From Gammaproteobacteria bacterium (GTDB lineage Bacteria; Pseudomonadota; Gammaproteobacteria; S012-40), in NCBI GenBank assembly GCA_029881255.1, contig JAOUMY010000002.1, positions 458,841-522,840 of the forward strand: DNA of 64,000 nucleotides, given 5' to 3'. Numbering within the stretch: the stretch's first letter is position 1; every line of letters begins with the position of its first letter. Under the pieces are notes generated by a model. It was not told the origin of the DNA. It did not search any database and saw nothing but the letters and a program-made list of their open reading frames with translations. A program made the position numbers and the translations under genes. This document shows positions 29,217 through 38,877 of this stretch, one piece after another.

Positions 29217-31607
29217 ATGCAGGAAAACAGACGCCTATCATTGAAAGGAGCAACGATTTTATCGATGCTCTTTCTTGGCGTCGTTTCATTAATTCTGATT
29301 TTTCTGACTACCGAAATTTATCACCAACTGGTTCTGAAAAATGAATCTCAGAATCTTTCCGCTATCATTTCGTTTGAAGCAGAGGCAGTTCGTGCCAATC
29401 ATTTCAAAACAGTCAGCAATCTGTCCGAAGCGATTCAACGGGAGGAAGGATTTCGCAAAGCCTCCATCAAAGGCGACATCAACACTTTGCAACGCATCAT
29501 AGAAGCGCAATATACGCAATACTATGTCACTGCAAACGTATTGGATCTAAAACATATCTATATTCTCGATCTGAATTACAAGATTATTGCTGGCTCGACT
29601 GGAAGCAAACAAATACAACTGGATTTTCCATACTGCACCTCGTTCTTGACTGCTGTGGAACAACGCGTCGGTGTTGAACATCTCAAACCAACTAACAATC
29701 TCTGTTGGTCAAATGGAAAACAACTAATGTTATCCATTTTTTCTATAGGCACATTTCGACCTGGTGGTTACCTGATGTTGGTCACGGATATCGTGGAAGA
29801 TTACATGGCAATTGAACAGGAACTCAGTTTACCGATTCAATTAAGTCTTGCGGAAGGTGAAGTAATCTACACCAGTGTCAATTGGGAATCAGTAAATGCA
29901 GACAATGACTACATACTAGCGCAGTATACGGAACTCGATCTCGCAGGTCACCCTGGACTGACAATAAGCGTTGCCAGAAACTTTCATTCACTCGACTCAA
30001 GCCTATCCACACTGCGCTTTTATGCGCTGATCTTTGGTAGCCTGATCACGCTGATTGCCATCATGCTGTCTCTGTTCGTCATTACAAAAAACGCATTGAT
30101 GCCTCTACACAAACTCAACTCTCATTTGCATAAACTGCAGTCGGATAGATCACTATTGGGAACCACCGTCGAGATACAGGCAAATCCGGAAATCATGCGC
30201 ATAGCGACCAGTGTCAACTCGCTCAGTCATGAATTGAAGATAGCCTATAGCAATCTGGAACGTTTGGCCTATACCGATCCACTAACCGATCTTCCTAATC
30301 GCAGTCAATTGCAGAAACAGCTGGAACTATACACCCATCAAGTAGTGGAACGGCAAGTACCCTTCACCCTATTTCTAATGGATCTCGATAGATTCAAACA
30401 AGTAAATGACACCATCGGCCATCACGCTGGTGACATATTGCTGAAACAAGTCAGTGAACGCCTTCAAACCGTGCTAAGAAAAACTGACTTGTTAACACGC
30501 ATTGATGAATGGGAAGTCGAAAAGGCCAAGGAAGCCGATGTCGCCAGACTTGGTGGTGACGAATTCGCAGCGATATTGCCGAGCGTGGGCAATGTGAACG
30601 ATGCCACCGCAATCGCGCAGAAAATTCTGCGTGAGCTTTCCAGCTCTTTCAAAATTGAAGAATTTGAATTCAGCGTGGGCATTAGTATTGGCATCGTCAT
30701 TTCTCCCATTCATGGCGCTGAGCCTAGCACCTTGATGCGCAAAGCCGATGTTGCGATGTATCACGCCAAGAATCACCAGCTTGGCTACTATGTATATGAA
30801 CAACATGCGGACAACCACAGTATTGAGATACTAAGCCTGGACAAGGATATCAAACACGCGGTTGAAAACGACGAGTATGAATTGTTCTATCAACCCAAAA
30901 TCAGCATGATCTCTGGTCAGGTTTGTGGTGTCGAGGCGCTTATACGTTGGAACAAAGACGGCAAGATGATATTCCCTGATCAGTTTATCACTCATGCGGA
31001 AAAAACCGGCAGTATACACATGATTACTGATTGGGTAATCAATAAGGCCCTGGCAAAGTCCAAGCGTTGGCATGAAGAAGGTATCGATTTAAGCATTGCG
31101 ATCAACCTGTCTTCCAAATCACTTTACTCACGCGAAATCACCGAGCGCCTGCTTCGTCAAATAAATGAGCACTCTTTCCAACACGGTACGCTTTATCTCG
31201 AAATTACCGAATCCAGCCTCATGGCCGATCCCAAGCGATCGGCGAGTTTTCTACGGCAGATTCAAAATCAGAACATCAAAATATCGATAGACGACTTCGG
31301 CACGGGCTACTCGTCTCTGAGTAAATTGAAAACGCTTCCCGTAGACGAGATAAAAATTGATCGTTCATTTGTAATGGATATGCTTGATGATCCCAACGAC
31401 GCTGTCATCGTTAATTCCATCATCGACCTTGCACACAATATGAACCTGATTGCCGTTGCGGAAGGCGTGGAAAATCAGGAGATACTGGAAATGCTGCGCG
31501 GACTCGGTTGCGATATTATTCAGGGCTATCACATGGGGAAGCCTATGTCTGAACAAGCGCTAGACGAGTGGCTGTTTAACTCACCATGGGGTCTAAAGAA
31601 GTCTTAA
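29217..31607 (+). CDS. Membrane GGDEF-EAL protein (c-di-GMP turnover)
   Basis: 796 residues from the ATG at 29217, chosen for its AGGGA motif; a GTG at 29190 would add nine residues. Two membrane helices (about 11-33 and 265-290) flank an extracytoplasmic sensor of CHASE4/Cache type. GGDEF follows (DPLTDLPNRSQ, DLDRFKQVND, intact GGDEF near residue 447), then EAL (EALIRW near 574, DDFGTGYSSL, KIDRSFV, EGVEN). Both domains keep their key residues, so synthesis and breakdown of cyclic di-GMP are both possible. It lies 80 nt after nhaD. Confidence 0.92.
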   Translation: MQENRRLSLKGATILSMLFLGVVSLILIFLTTEIYHQLVLKNESQNLSAIISFEAEAVRANHFKTVSNLSEAIQREEGFRKASIKGDINTLQRIIEAQYTQYYVTANVLDLKHIYILDLNYKIIAGSTGSKQIQLDFPYCTSFLTAVEQRVGVEHLKPTNNLCWSNGKQLMLSIFSIGTFRPGGYLMLVTDIVEDYMAIEQELSLPIQLSLAEGEVIYTSVNWESVNADNDYILAQYTELDLAGHPGLTISVARNFHSLDSSLSTLRFYALIFGSLITLIAIMLSLFVITKNALMPLHKLNSHLHKLQSDRSLLGTTVEIQANPEIMRIATSVNSLSHELKIAYSNLERLAYTDPLTDLPNRSQLQKQLELYTHQVVERQVPFTLFLMDLDRFKQVNDTIGHHAGDILLKQVSERLQTVLRKTDLLTRIDEWEVEKAKEADVARLGGDEFAAILPSVGNVNDATAIAQKILRELSSSFKIEEFEFSVGISIGIVISPIHGAEPSTLMRKADVAMYHAKNHQLGYYVYEQHADNHSIEILSLDKDIKHAVENDEYELFYQPKISMISGQVCGVEALIRWNKDGKMIFPDQFITHAEKTGSIHMITDWVINKALAKSKRWHEEGIDLSIAINLSSKSLYSREITERLLRQINEHSFQHGTLYLEITESSLMADPKRSASFLRQIQNQNIKISIDDFGTGYSSLSKLKTLPVDEIKIDRSFVMDMLDDPNDAVIVNSIIDLAHNMNLIAVAEGVENQEILEMLRGLGCDIIQGYHMGKPMSEQALDEWLFNSPWGLKKS

Positions 31608-31747
31608 GGATTCACCAAATAAGCCACCAGACACATTCAGAATATAGATTGTACTTTTGTTCAATCCTATCGGCCAAAACACATATGAGAAATTGCTGGT
31701 CCGTTTCAATTCTTGTTGCCCGTTTTGATGAAGGGTCTGCATAGGGT

Positions 31748-31936
31748 TTGCGGGCAACCATACAGCTACCCATGGCCGTGCGTCATGCGCTGGAAAAATC
31801 ACGTGAACATAGTCGAGCGGACAGAGATATCGAATCTATGCGTGAAGATGTCTCGGAAAACCAACGACGCCAGCGTCAGGAAAGGCAAGAATCGCGTGAC
31901 ATGCACGACATGCGTGATGCACGTGGTAATCGATAA
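31748..31936 (+). CDS. Possible small charged protein, uncertain
   Basis: An open frame of 62 residues (54 if the internal ATG near 31773 is used), rich in Arg, Glu, Asp and Gln, with a predicted single helix (SENQRRQRQERQESRD). No convincing Shine-Dalgarno and no recognised family. It is the only plausible content of the 335-nt gap between the GGDEF-EAL gene and dnaQ, and its stop is a few bases from the convergent dnaQ stop. It could equally be non-coding. Confidence 0.3.
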   Translation: MRATIQLPMAVRHALEKSREHSRADRDIESMREDVSENQRRQRQERQESRDMHDMRDARGNR

Positions 31937-31942
31937 CAACCG

Positions 31943-32677
31943 CTAGTTGCCCGCCGTCACTTCCTTATTCCACAAGCATTCACCTCCAGACGCTTTATCG
32001 ATAGCAATCAAACGCACCTGGTGAGCCTCTAATTCCGCAACGCTTGCACGTAAGACTCGTAATGGTTTGCGCTCAGCACTCAACTTCGCATAACCAGGCA
32101 ATCCGTTTTCATCCACTGGATTTGATGAGGAACCGAGTCCTTCAAACGACATTGCGGATTGTCCACCGGTCATGGCCAGATACACATCGGCGAGAATTTC
32201 CGAGTCGAGCAAGGCGCCGTGTAAGTCGCGATGAGAATTGTCTATCTCATAGCGTTTACACAAGGCATCGAGATTGTTTTTCTGCCCTGGGTGTAGCTGA
32301 CGCGCCATTACCAGCGTATCAATTACCTCGCAATGATCAACGACCTTACCCCAATCATCTCCTAGCAACCCAAATTCATGGTTGATAAATCCAACGTCGA
32401 ATGGCGCATTGTGGATAATCAGTTCCGCGCCTTTTATATAATCCAGAAACGTCTGTGCGACGTCGTGAAAACGTGGTTTATCGGCGAGAAACTCCAAGGT
32501 AATACCGTGGACTTCCTGTGCGCCCGCATCGATGTCACGATCTGGTTGCAGGTATTGATGAAAGTTATTCCCGGTCAATCGACGATTAATAAGTTCGACG
32601 GCACCGATCTCGATGATGCGATGTCCTTGCGAAGGCTCAAGACCTGTAGTCTCCGTATCCAGCACGATCTGTCTCAT
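31943..32677 (-). CDS. dnaQ: DNA polymerase III epsilon subunit (proofreading exonuclease)
   Basis: 244 residues from the ATG at 32677, which overlaps the rnhA stop (TGATG). A TTG one codon upstream is less likely. ExoI motif DTETTG (Asp7, Glu9), ExoII HNAPFDVGF and ExoIII HRDLHGALLDSEILA are all present, so the 3'-5' exonuclease should be active. The C-terminal tail binds the polymerase alpha subunit. The rnhA-dnaQ order is widely conserved. Confidence 0.96.
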   Translation of the reverse strand: MRQIVLDTETTGLEPSQGHRIIEIGAVELINRRLTGNNFHQYLQPDRDIDAGAQEVHGITLEFLADKPRFHDVAQTFLDYIKGAELIIHNAPFDVGFINHEFGLLGDDWGKVVDHCEVIDTLVMARQLHPGQKNNLDALCKRYEIDNSHRDLHGALLDSEILADVYLAMTGGQSAMSFEGLGSSSNPVDENGLPGYAKLSAERKPLRVLRASVAELEAHQVRLIAIDKASGGECLWNKEVTAGN

Positions 32678-33117
32678 CAATCCTCCTGCAATTCGTCGAT
32701 GGCCTTATTCGCCAGGGCGTCGGCGCGTTCATTCTCGGCGTGACCACTATGGCCTTTTACCCAATGCCAACTGATTTGATGCCCGGTAACCAACTCGTCC
32801 AGTTGTTGCCACAGCTCGGCATTCTTAACCGGTTTCTTACTGGCGTTGCGCCAGCCATTGCGCTTCCAGTTATGTATCCATTCGGTGATGCCTTGCTTGA
32901 CGTATTTGGAGTCGGTGGTCACATGGACTTCACAAGGGCGTTTGAGCTGTGCAAGCGAAGAGATGACTGCCTGTAACTCCATGCGATTATTGGTGGTCAG
33001 GGCCTCGCCGCCATAGAGTTCTTTTTCAACTTCACCATAACGCATTAAGGCGCCCCACCCTCCCGGACCAGGATTACCACGACAGGCACCATCGGTAAAA
33101 ATATCCACCCGCTGCAT
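32677..33117 (-). CDS. rnhA: Ribonuclease HI
   Basis: 146 residues starting [20 protein letters not shown]. The ATG at 33117 is used because the longer open frame upstream is not homologous. Catalytic Asp9, Glu47 and Asp69 and the late [14 protein letters not shown] segment (catalytic His and Asp) are intact. It removes RNA from RNA-DNA hybrids. Its start overlaps the stop of the upstream methyltransferase and its stop overlaps dnaQ, indicating a translationally coupled trio. Confidence 0.96.
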   Translation of the reverse strand: MQRVDIFTDGACRGNPGPGGWGALMRYGEVEKELYGGEALTTNNRMELQAVISSLAQLKRPCEVHVTTDSKYVKQGITEWIHNWKRNGWRNASKKPVKNAELWQQLDELVTGHQISWHWVKGHSGHAENERADALANKAIDELQED

Positions 33118-33920
33118 TATGCTTCCTCCCGGGTTTCTACTAAACCGGGGCTCAACTTGCGTCGCGTCGGACGCCAGGATGTGCCGATTGGCGTCAAGGT
33201 GGATACCCGCTTGCGTGCCACTAACATATAACCTGCACCAAATGCCGGCCACGCCTTGCTGCCGATTTTCTCTACCAGCGACAGACGATCCACCGACCAC
33301 GGGTAATTAAATGGCGGGCGATAAAAATAGGTATTCACGATTTCCAAATCGTAGCCCAGAAGTTGTAACCAGTCTTTCACCCGAAACGGACTGAAGAAGT
33401 AACAACACCAGGGCAACTGCTTGCCCCAGGGCATTAATAATCTGCGCGCGCCCCACATACTCCAGGGATTGAAACCCAAAATAATAATGCGCCCTTCCGG
33501 CACCAGCACGCGGTCGATTTCGCGCAAGACGCTGTGCGGATCAGAGTGCAATTCCAATTCATGATCGAGTAACACCACATCGACGCTGTCGGTGGCAATA
33601 CACAGCTGCTCGGTTTTAGATCGTAAGTTAACCTTTACTTCGCCGTCGCCCAAATTGCGATCCACGATGACTTTGTGTTTGATGAGATTCTTTTCCAGAT
33701 AATACGGCTGGCGATAGGCGCCTATCTGCAGAAGATGATAGCCAAAGAGCGTAGGCAGTACTTCTTCGAGGTGCATGACTTCCAGCGCCCCATAGGCCTG
33801 GCCCAATGGCGTTTGATACCAGCGACGCAACTCCCGACGGGCACGTCCAATAGACCCACACGGCGCCGATTTCCTGCGCAGCTTATCCACCAATTGTCGA
33901 GACCGAGAGAAACTTTTCAA
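33117..33920 (-). CDS. SAM-dependent methyltransferase adjacent to rnhA
   Basis: 267 residues. The family begins around [10 protein letters not shown] (about residue 32), so the first 25-30 residues may not be translated. A degenerate methyltransferase fold follows: LQIGAYRQ at the SAM motif, [27 protein letters not shown] and [12 protein letters not shown]. Homologues sit beside rnhA/dnaQ in many gammaproteobacteria, and their substrate is not established to my knowledge. It overlaps rnhA by one base. Confidence 0.82.
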   Translation of the reverse strand: MKSFSRSRQLVDKLRRKSAPCGSIGRARRELRRWYQTPLGQAYGALEVMHLEEVLPTLFGYHLLQIGAYRQPYYLEKNLIKHKVIVDRNLGDGEVKVNLRSKTEQLCIATDSVDVVLLDHELELHSDPHSVLREIDRVLVPEGRIIILGFNPWSMWGARRLLMPWGKQLPWCCYFFSPFRVKDWLQLLGYDLEIVNTYFYRPPFNYPWSVDRLSLVEKIGSKAWPAFGAGYMLVARKRVSTLTPIGTSWRPTRRKLSPGLVETREEA

Positions 33921-34220
33921 TTATCTGACTTCATTAGAAAAAATAGCATGTGTTAACAAAATCGGTTTATTATATCCCTGTTAGAATCGGTGTAAAAAAT
34001 TTACCGCTGCCTGGTACCAAGCTTGCTATTTATAACCGATTAAAGAATTTCGTTACGAAACCGCTATTAAATCAAACGATAACTGATTTAATAACAACAA
34101 GTTAATTTCCACATTGCCAAAAAACCTGAACTGAAATTCTGTTTTTGTCGGTGACCGTCCGCAAGGAATATGTGAAGTAGGCGAAGTATACCAATTAATT
34201 GATATAAGCATCTGGATCAA

Positions 34221-35999
34221 ATGAAAAAATTATTATGTAATTGCCCTAAGACACTCGCACTGGCTGCAGCGTTTTCGCTGCTTGGCGCCTGCGCCACCAC
34301 TTCTACGCCGCCCGTGCCACAGGAAGATATGTCGGTTTACCAGGAAGGCCTGGACAGCTGGCAAAACGATGAGCCGCTATTCACTTACTGGATGCCAGAT
34401 CTGGACCCAGCCAGTTTGACCTCCAGTATTATGCAACAGGGTACGCAGCTGTCACCGGTGGTTTCACCGCGGGTTGCCGGTAATTTGCCCGGACAAAAAC
34501 CACTACCGCCCAGTCATTATGATGAAGTCGCTATTCCCTATGCCTATCCAGTCGTAGAGTTTGCGGCTGAAAATACGTTTAATAATTTGTGGGACCGCAT
34601 TCGTCACGGTTTCGCCCTGCCCAGCCATGACCACCCGGGCATACAAGCGGAATTACGGTGGTATGGAAATCATCCCGAATACCTCGACCGTGTCACCAGC
34701 CGTGCCGAACGCTACATGTATTTCATCGTCGAGGAAGCGGAGAAGCGCGACATGCCGCTTGAGATTGCGCTACTGCCTATCGTCGAAAGCGCGTTTCAAC
34801 CGTTTGCCTACTCTCATGGACGTGCCGCCGGTATCTGGCAATTCATTCCCAGCACCGGAAGACTCTATGGCCTGAAGCAAAACTGGTGGTATGACGGACG
34901 TCGTGATGTTATCGCCTCGACACGCGCAGCGTTGGATTTTCTGGTGCGCCTCCATCGTGGATTCAAAGGTGACTGGCTACTAGCCCTCGCCGCGTATAAC
35001 TCCGGGGCTGGAACGGTTTCAAAAGCGATACGCAAAAATCAACGTAAAGGCAAGCCAACGGATTTTTTCTCACTTGATCTGCCCGATGAGACTCGCGGTT
35101 ATGTTCCCAAGTTATTGGCAATCTCTACCATCGTAGATGAACCAGAGAAATTTGGAATGTCGCTACAGACCATTCCGAATGAACCTGTCCTGGCCAGGGT
35201 CGAAACCGGTTCGCAAATCGATCTGGCACTGGCAGCGGAACTTGCCGATATCAGCGTTGAGGAACTGTACATGCTCAACCCTGGATTTAATCGTTGGGCT
35301 ACCGATCCGAAAGGTCCGCACTTTTTAATGGTGCCTCTGGAAAACGAGGATACTTTCCGCGAAAACCTGGCGAATTTACCTGAAAGCGAGCGAGTACGCT
35401 GGGAGCGTCACCGCATACGTCAGGGCGAGTCACTTCTGACTATCGCTGACAAGTACAACACCACGGTTGCCTTGATCAAAGACGTCAATAATATACGCGG
35501 TAATATGATACGCGCGGGTCAAAGCCTGATCATACCGGTTGCCTCAAAAAATAAATCCCAATACGTACTTAGTGCCGAACAACGACTGTCTTCTCTTCAA
35601 AACAGACAACACAGCGGCAAACAAAAAGTCACATATCATGTACGCTCCGGCGACACACTCTGGGATATATCCCGTCGCTATAAAGTCGGTGTGCGTTCAC
35701 TGGCTAAATGGAACGGCCTTGCGCCAAGAGATACCTTGCGTGAAGGCCAAAAGCTGGTCATCTGGACAAAGTATGGTCGCCAGGTTACAGCAGCCAAAGA
35801 AAACTTTTCGCCACATGCCCGTACTCAGAAGATTGGCTATCGCGTCAGACGCGGCGACTCACTGGCACGCATTGCCGACAAATTTAACGTGCGTATAAAC
35901 CAGGTCATGCGCTGGAACAACCTCAAAGAGGGAGTCATCCTGCGTCCTGGACAACGTCTGACACTCTACGTCGACGTGACCAGACAAGCCGGTGTATAG
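34221..35999 (+). CDS. mltD: Membrane-bound lytic murein transglycosylase D
   Basis: 592 residues. The lipoprotein signal ends LLGAC. The SLT lysozyme-like domain (about 175-300) contains the catalytic Glu of LPIVESAFQP (about residue 189), GIWQFIPSTG and AYNSGAGTV. Three LysM domains follow (about 390-440, 470-520 and 540-588). It cuts peptidoglycan glycan strands with 1,6-anhydro formation from the outer membrane. The 300 nt upstream (33921-34220) is shared with the divergent methyltransferase; I see no clear promoter or further gene in it. Confidence 0.95.
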   Translation: MKKLLCNCPKTLALAAAFSLLGACATTSTPPVPQEDMSVYQEGLDSWQNDEPLFTYWMPDLDPASLTSSIMQQGTQLSPVVSPRVAGNLPGQKPLPPSHYDEVAIPYAYPVVEFAAENTFNNLWDRIRHGFALPSHDHPGIQAELRWYGNHPEYLDRVTSRAERYMYFIVEEAEKRDMPLEIALLPIVESAFQPFAYSHGRAAGIWQFIPSTGRLYGLKQNWWYDGRRDVIASTRAALDFLVRLHRGFKGDWLLALAAYNSGAGTVSKAIRKNQRKGKPTDFFSLDLPDETRGYVPKLLAISTIVDEPEKFGMSLQTIPNEPVLARVETGSQIDLALAAELADISVEELYMLNPGFNRWATDPKGPHFLMVPLENEDTFRENLANLPESERVRWERHRIRQGESLLTIADKYNTTVALIKDVNNIRGNMIRAGQSLIIPVASKNKSQYVLSAEQRLSSLQNRQHSGKQKVTYHVRSGDTLWDISRRYKVGVRSLAKWNGLAPRDTLREGQKLVIWTKYGRQVTAAKENFSPHARTQKIGYRVRRGDSLARIADKFNVRINQVMRWNNLKEGVILRPGQRLTLYVDVTRQAGV

Positions 36000-36014
36000 G
36001 CAAATCAATTGATC

Positions 36015-36044
36015 AAAAGCCCGGTTTAAACCGGGCTTTTTTTT
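36015..36044 (+). terminator. Rho-independent terminator of mltD
   Basis: A perfect 26-bp palindrome (36015-36040) whose core is GCCCGGTTTAAACCGGGC, followed by a run of eight T from 36037. It lies 15 nt after the mltD stop. Confidence 0.95.
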
Positions 36045-36138
36045 GTCTTTTTTGTATGCTGACTCGCTACGCCACATGCCACTCTAACCATAGACGGTGA
36101 TATACTGCGCCATCATCTGAACCCTTACGAGAGTGACA

Positions 36139-37803
36139 ATGGCGCAATACATCTACACCATGAATCGCGTGAGCAAGGTAGTCCCACCGAAGCGCGAAAT
36201 CATCAAAGACATATCCCTATCTTTCTTCCCTGGCGCCAAGATCGGCGTACTCGGCCTCAATGGTGCGGGTAAATCGACTGTGCTAAGAATTATGGCCGGT
36301 GTGGATAAGGAATACGATGGTGAAGCTCGCCCAATGCCGAATATTCGCATTGGCTATCTGCCTCAGGAACCGCAACTCGATCCTAAAAAAGACGTACGCG
36401 GTAATGTGGAAGAAGCAGTCGCCACCGTCAAAGACGCCCTGGCTCGTCTCGATGCGGTCTATGCAGCCTATGCCGAACCCGATGCGGATTTCGATGCCCT
36501 GGCCAAAGAACAACAGGAACTGGAAAATCTCATTCAGGCCGCTGACGGTCACAATCTGGAAAACGCATTGGAACGTGCAGCATCCGCATTAAACCTGCCA
36601 CCCTGGGATGCAGACGTAAGCAAACTCTCTGGCGGAGAAAAACGCCGTGTTGCGCTATGTCGTCTATTGCTCTCTCACCCCGATATGATTTTGCTCGACG
36701 AACCGACCAACCATCTCGACGCCGAATCGGTTGCATGGTTAGAGCGTTTTCTTCACGACTACACCGGTACCGTTATCGCCGTTACCCACGATCGTTACTT
36801 TTTGGATAACGTCGCGGGCTGGATACTGGAACTGGATCGCGGACACGGAATTCCATGGGAAGGAAATTACTCTTCCTGGCTGGAGCAAAAAGAGAAGCGC
36901 CTAGAGCAGGAAGAGAAGCAGGAAACTGCGCGCATGAAGGCCATGAAGCAAGAGCTGGAATGGGTGCGCACGAATCCCAAGGGACGTCATGCCAAGAGCA
37001 AGGCGCGTCTCGCTCGCTTTGAAGAATTGAGTAATGTCGAAAACCAGAAGCGTAACGAGACCAAGGAGATTTATATTCCACCGGGTCCGCGTCTGGGCGA
37101 AAAAGTGATTGAAGTAAATAACATCAGCAAGGGTTTTGGTGATCGCCTATTGATCGAAAACCTGAGTTTTAGTCTGCCGCAAGGTGGCATCGTCGGCATT
37201 ATCGGCCCTAACGGTGCGGGTAAGACGACTTTGTTCCGCATGCTGGCCGGACTGGAAGAACCGAATTCCGGTTCTATCGATTTCGGTGACACCGTTGATC
37301 TAGCCCATGTTGATCAAAGTCGTGACAGCCTCGACGGCAGCAAAACCGTATGGGAAGAAATCTCTGACGGCCAGGACATCATCCAGGTGGGCAGCTACGA
37401 AATTCAATCACGCGCCTATTGCAGCCGTTTCAATTTCAAAGGTTCGGATCAACAAAAACGCATTAGTGAATTATCTGGCGGTGAGCGCAACCGGGTACAT
37501 CTCGCCAAACTACTTCGCCGCGGTGGAAACGTACTCTTACTCGACGAACCAACCAACGACCTCGACGTGGAAACCCTGCGTGCACTCGAAGAGGCATTGC
37601 TCGACTTCCCCGGCTGCGCCGTGGTGATCTCGCATGATCGCTGGTTCCTCGATCGTATCGCGACACACATGCTGGCCTTCGAAGGCGACGCCCATGTGGA
37701 ATGGTTTGCGGGTAACTTTGCGGATTACGAAGAAGACCGTAAACGCCGTTTAGGTGAAGACGCCGATCAACCGAAGCGATTTAAGTACAAAAAGATTTCC
37801 TAA
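36139..37803 (+). CDS. ettA: Energy-dependent translational throttle protein EttA (ABC-F)
   Basis: 554 residues from the ATG at 36139; a GTG two codons upstream is a poorer start. E. coli EttA is 555. Two ABC ATPase domains carry Walker [10 protein letters not shown] and GPNGAGKTT, signatures [16 protein letters not shown] and [15 protein letters not shown], and Walker B with DEPTNHLD and DEPTNDLD. The charged linker between them (about 245-320) is the P-site tRNA interaction motif. It binds the ribosomal E site and couples translation to the ATP/ADP ratio. It is monocistronic, between two terminators. Confidence 0.95.
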   Translation: MAQYIYTMNRVSKVVPPKREIIKDISLSFFPGAKIGVLGLNGAGKSTVLRIMAGVDKEYDGEARPMPNIRIGYLPQEPQLDPKKDVRGNVEEAVATVKDALARLDAVYAAYAEPDADFDALAKEQQELENLIQAADGHNLENALERAASALNLPPWDADVSKLSGGEKRRVALCRLLLSHPDMILLDEPTNHLDAESVAWLERFLHDYTGTVIAVTHDRYFLDNVAGWILELDRGHGIPWEGNYSSWLEQKEKRLEQEEKQETARMKAMKQELEWVRTNPKGRHAKSKARLARFEELSNVENQKRNETKEIYIPPGPRLGEKVIEVNNISKGFGDRLLIENLSFSLPQGGIVGIIGPNGAGKTTLFRMLAGLEEPNSGSIDFGDTVDLAHVDQSRDSLDGSKTVWEEISDGQDIIQVGSYEIQSRAYCSRFNFKGSDQQKRISELSGGERNRVHLAKLLRRGGNVLLLDEPTNDLDVETLRALEEALLDFPGCAVVISHDRWFLDRIATHMLAFEGDAHVEWFAGNFADYEEDRKRRLGEDADQPKRFKYKKIS

Positions 37804-37817
37804 AACGGAATGTGATA

Positions 37818-37850
37818 AAGGTGCGAAGAACATGTCTTCGCACCTTTTTT
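37818..37850 (+). terminator. Rho-independent terminator of ettA
   Basis: A 12-bp stem AAGGTGCGAAGA / TCTTCGCACCTT (37818-37829 and 37835-37846) with a 5-nt loop and a terminal T-run. Confidence 0.93.
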
Positions 37851-37909
37851 ATTTGGGCCGGAATCTGAACATGCGGTCGAGGATTTTCACGCTCTTAAAA
37901 CGTTTTTCT

Positions 37910-38695
37910 TTATACCCGATTGATTTCGCCAACTCGTAGATAAAGCTCATCAAGGCGACAATTCAATTGCTTTTGGAATTCCTGCAATTTTTCCTTATCC
38001 GATTCTGGTGATGGCACGGGTTTTGTTTTGGCTGCGTAGATAATATGATTGTCGCTACCGGTTGTACACAAACGTATCGTGTTAAATGTCGATGTCAGCT
38101 GTTGATAGTATTGGCCACCAAATTCTGGCAATTGGTGGTGATTGATAATTAGCCATCCTTGTGGTCTTAACACGCGATGACACGCGACCAGAAAGTCCGG
38201 CTGGCTTTGAATACCCGCTTCCGTATGTGCATGATACATGTCTGAATAAATCACATCAGTGCTTTCGTCAGCTTGTGTATTCAGATAGTCCATGGCATCG
38301 GCCACATAAAGTGCAAACCTTGCGTCTTTGGGCAAACCAAAATATTCACTCGCAATATCGGCGACCAGTTGACGATATTCCACAGCAGATATCGACATTG
38401 CCGGAAACAATTTACGTAGCGCGCGAACCAAAGCGCCACCGCCGAGGCCAAGCACTGTTGCATGATTCGACGGCGCGTATAATTGCCCGATAATCATGGC
38501 GCGCATGTATTCGTAGACCAGGGACGCTGGGCGAAATAAATCTTTGCGACTTTGACCAAAACCATCGTCAAATCGCATCACCCGTTGCTGACCGAAGTCG
38601 ATAACGCAGACTTCGCCAAGCTCATCACTTTGTCTGTGAACAATGCGACCCTGATAAAACTCCGCTTCGACGTCGATCTTACGGTCTTCTTCCAT
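37910..38695 (-). CDS. Spermidine synthase-like protein
   Basis: 261 residues. The Rossmann fold has VLGLGGGALVRALRKLFP (about residue 80), SAVEYRQLVADIASEYFGL, DAMDYL and SDMYHAHTEAG. It belongs to the spermine/spermidine synthase superfamily, but the substrate-binding D-x-x-DP segment of true aminopropyltransferases is not evident. It is therefore a superfamily member of uncertain substrate, possibly a methyltransferase. It is convergent with ettA. The C-terminal 30 residues are charged and non-conserved. Confidence 0.75.
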   Translation of the reverse strand: MEEDRKIDVEAEFYQGRIVHRQSDELGEVCVIDFGQQRVMRFDDGFGQSRKDLFRPASLVYEYMRAMIIGQLYAPSNHATVLGLGGGALVRALRKLFPAMSISAVEYRQLVADIASEYFGLPKDARFALYVADAMDYLNTQADESTDVIYSDMYHAHTEAGIQSQPDFLVACHRVLRPQGWLIINHHQLPEFGGQYYQQLTSTFNTIRLCTTGSDNHIIYAAKTKPVPSPESDKEKLQEFQKQLNCRLDELYLRVGEINRV

Positions 38696-38760
38696 TACGT
38701 TTTTTTGTCCTCATGTTACCGGCAAAATAGTATTGCTTTGGAAGACGTCGGTCAAACCAG

Positions 38761-38782
38761 GACAGGGACTTATGTCCCTGTC
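38761..38782. repeat. Perfect inverted repeat between recQ and the spermidine synthase-like gene
   Basis: GACAGGGAC / GTCCCTGTC (38761-38769 and 38774-38782) with loop TTAT. There is no T-run on the minus strand and only TTTCT on the plus strand, so it is a weak terminator at best. Confidence 0.55.
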
Positions 38783-38852
38783 TTTCTGCGCGGGTTTAAA
38801 ACCAGTTGTGATAGCGTGCTAATAATGAAGAATCATACCAACAGCAAAACGT

Positions 38853-38877
38853 GTACAGGCTAAAGACTGGCCTGTAC
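38853..38877 (-). terminator. Possible terminator overlapping the recQ stop codon
   Basis: Inverted repeat GTACAGGC / GCCTGTAC (38853-38860 and 38870-38877). On the minus strand the stem spans the recQ stop and is followed, after ACACG, by only TTTT, so termination would be inefficient. Confidence 0.45.

Noticed and set aside
38761..38782. Terminator of recQ or of the spermidine synthase-like gene
   Set aside because: The stem is perfect but neither side has a proper T-run in the needed direction.
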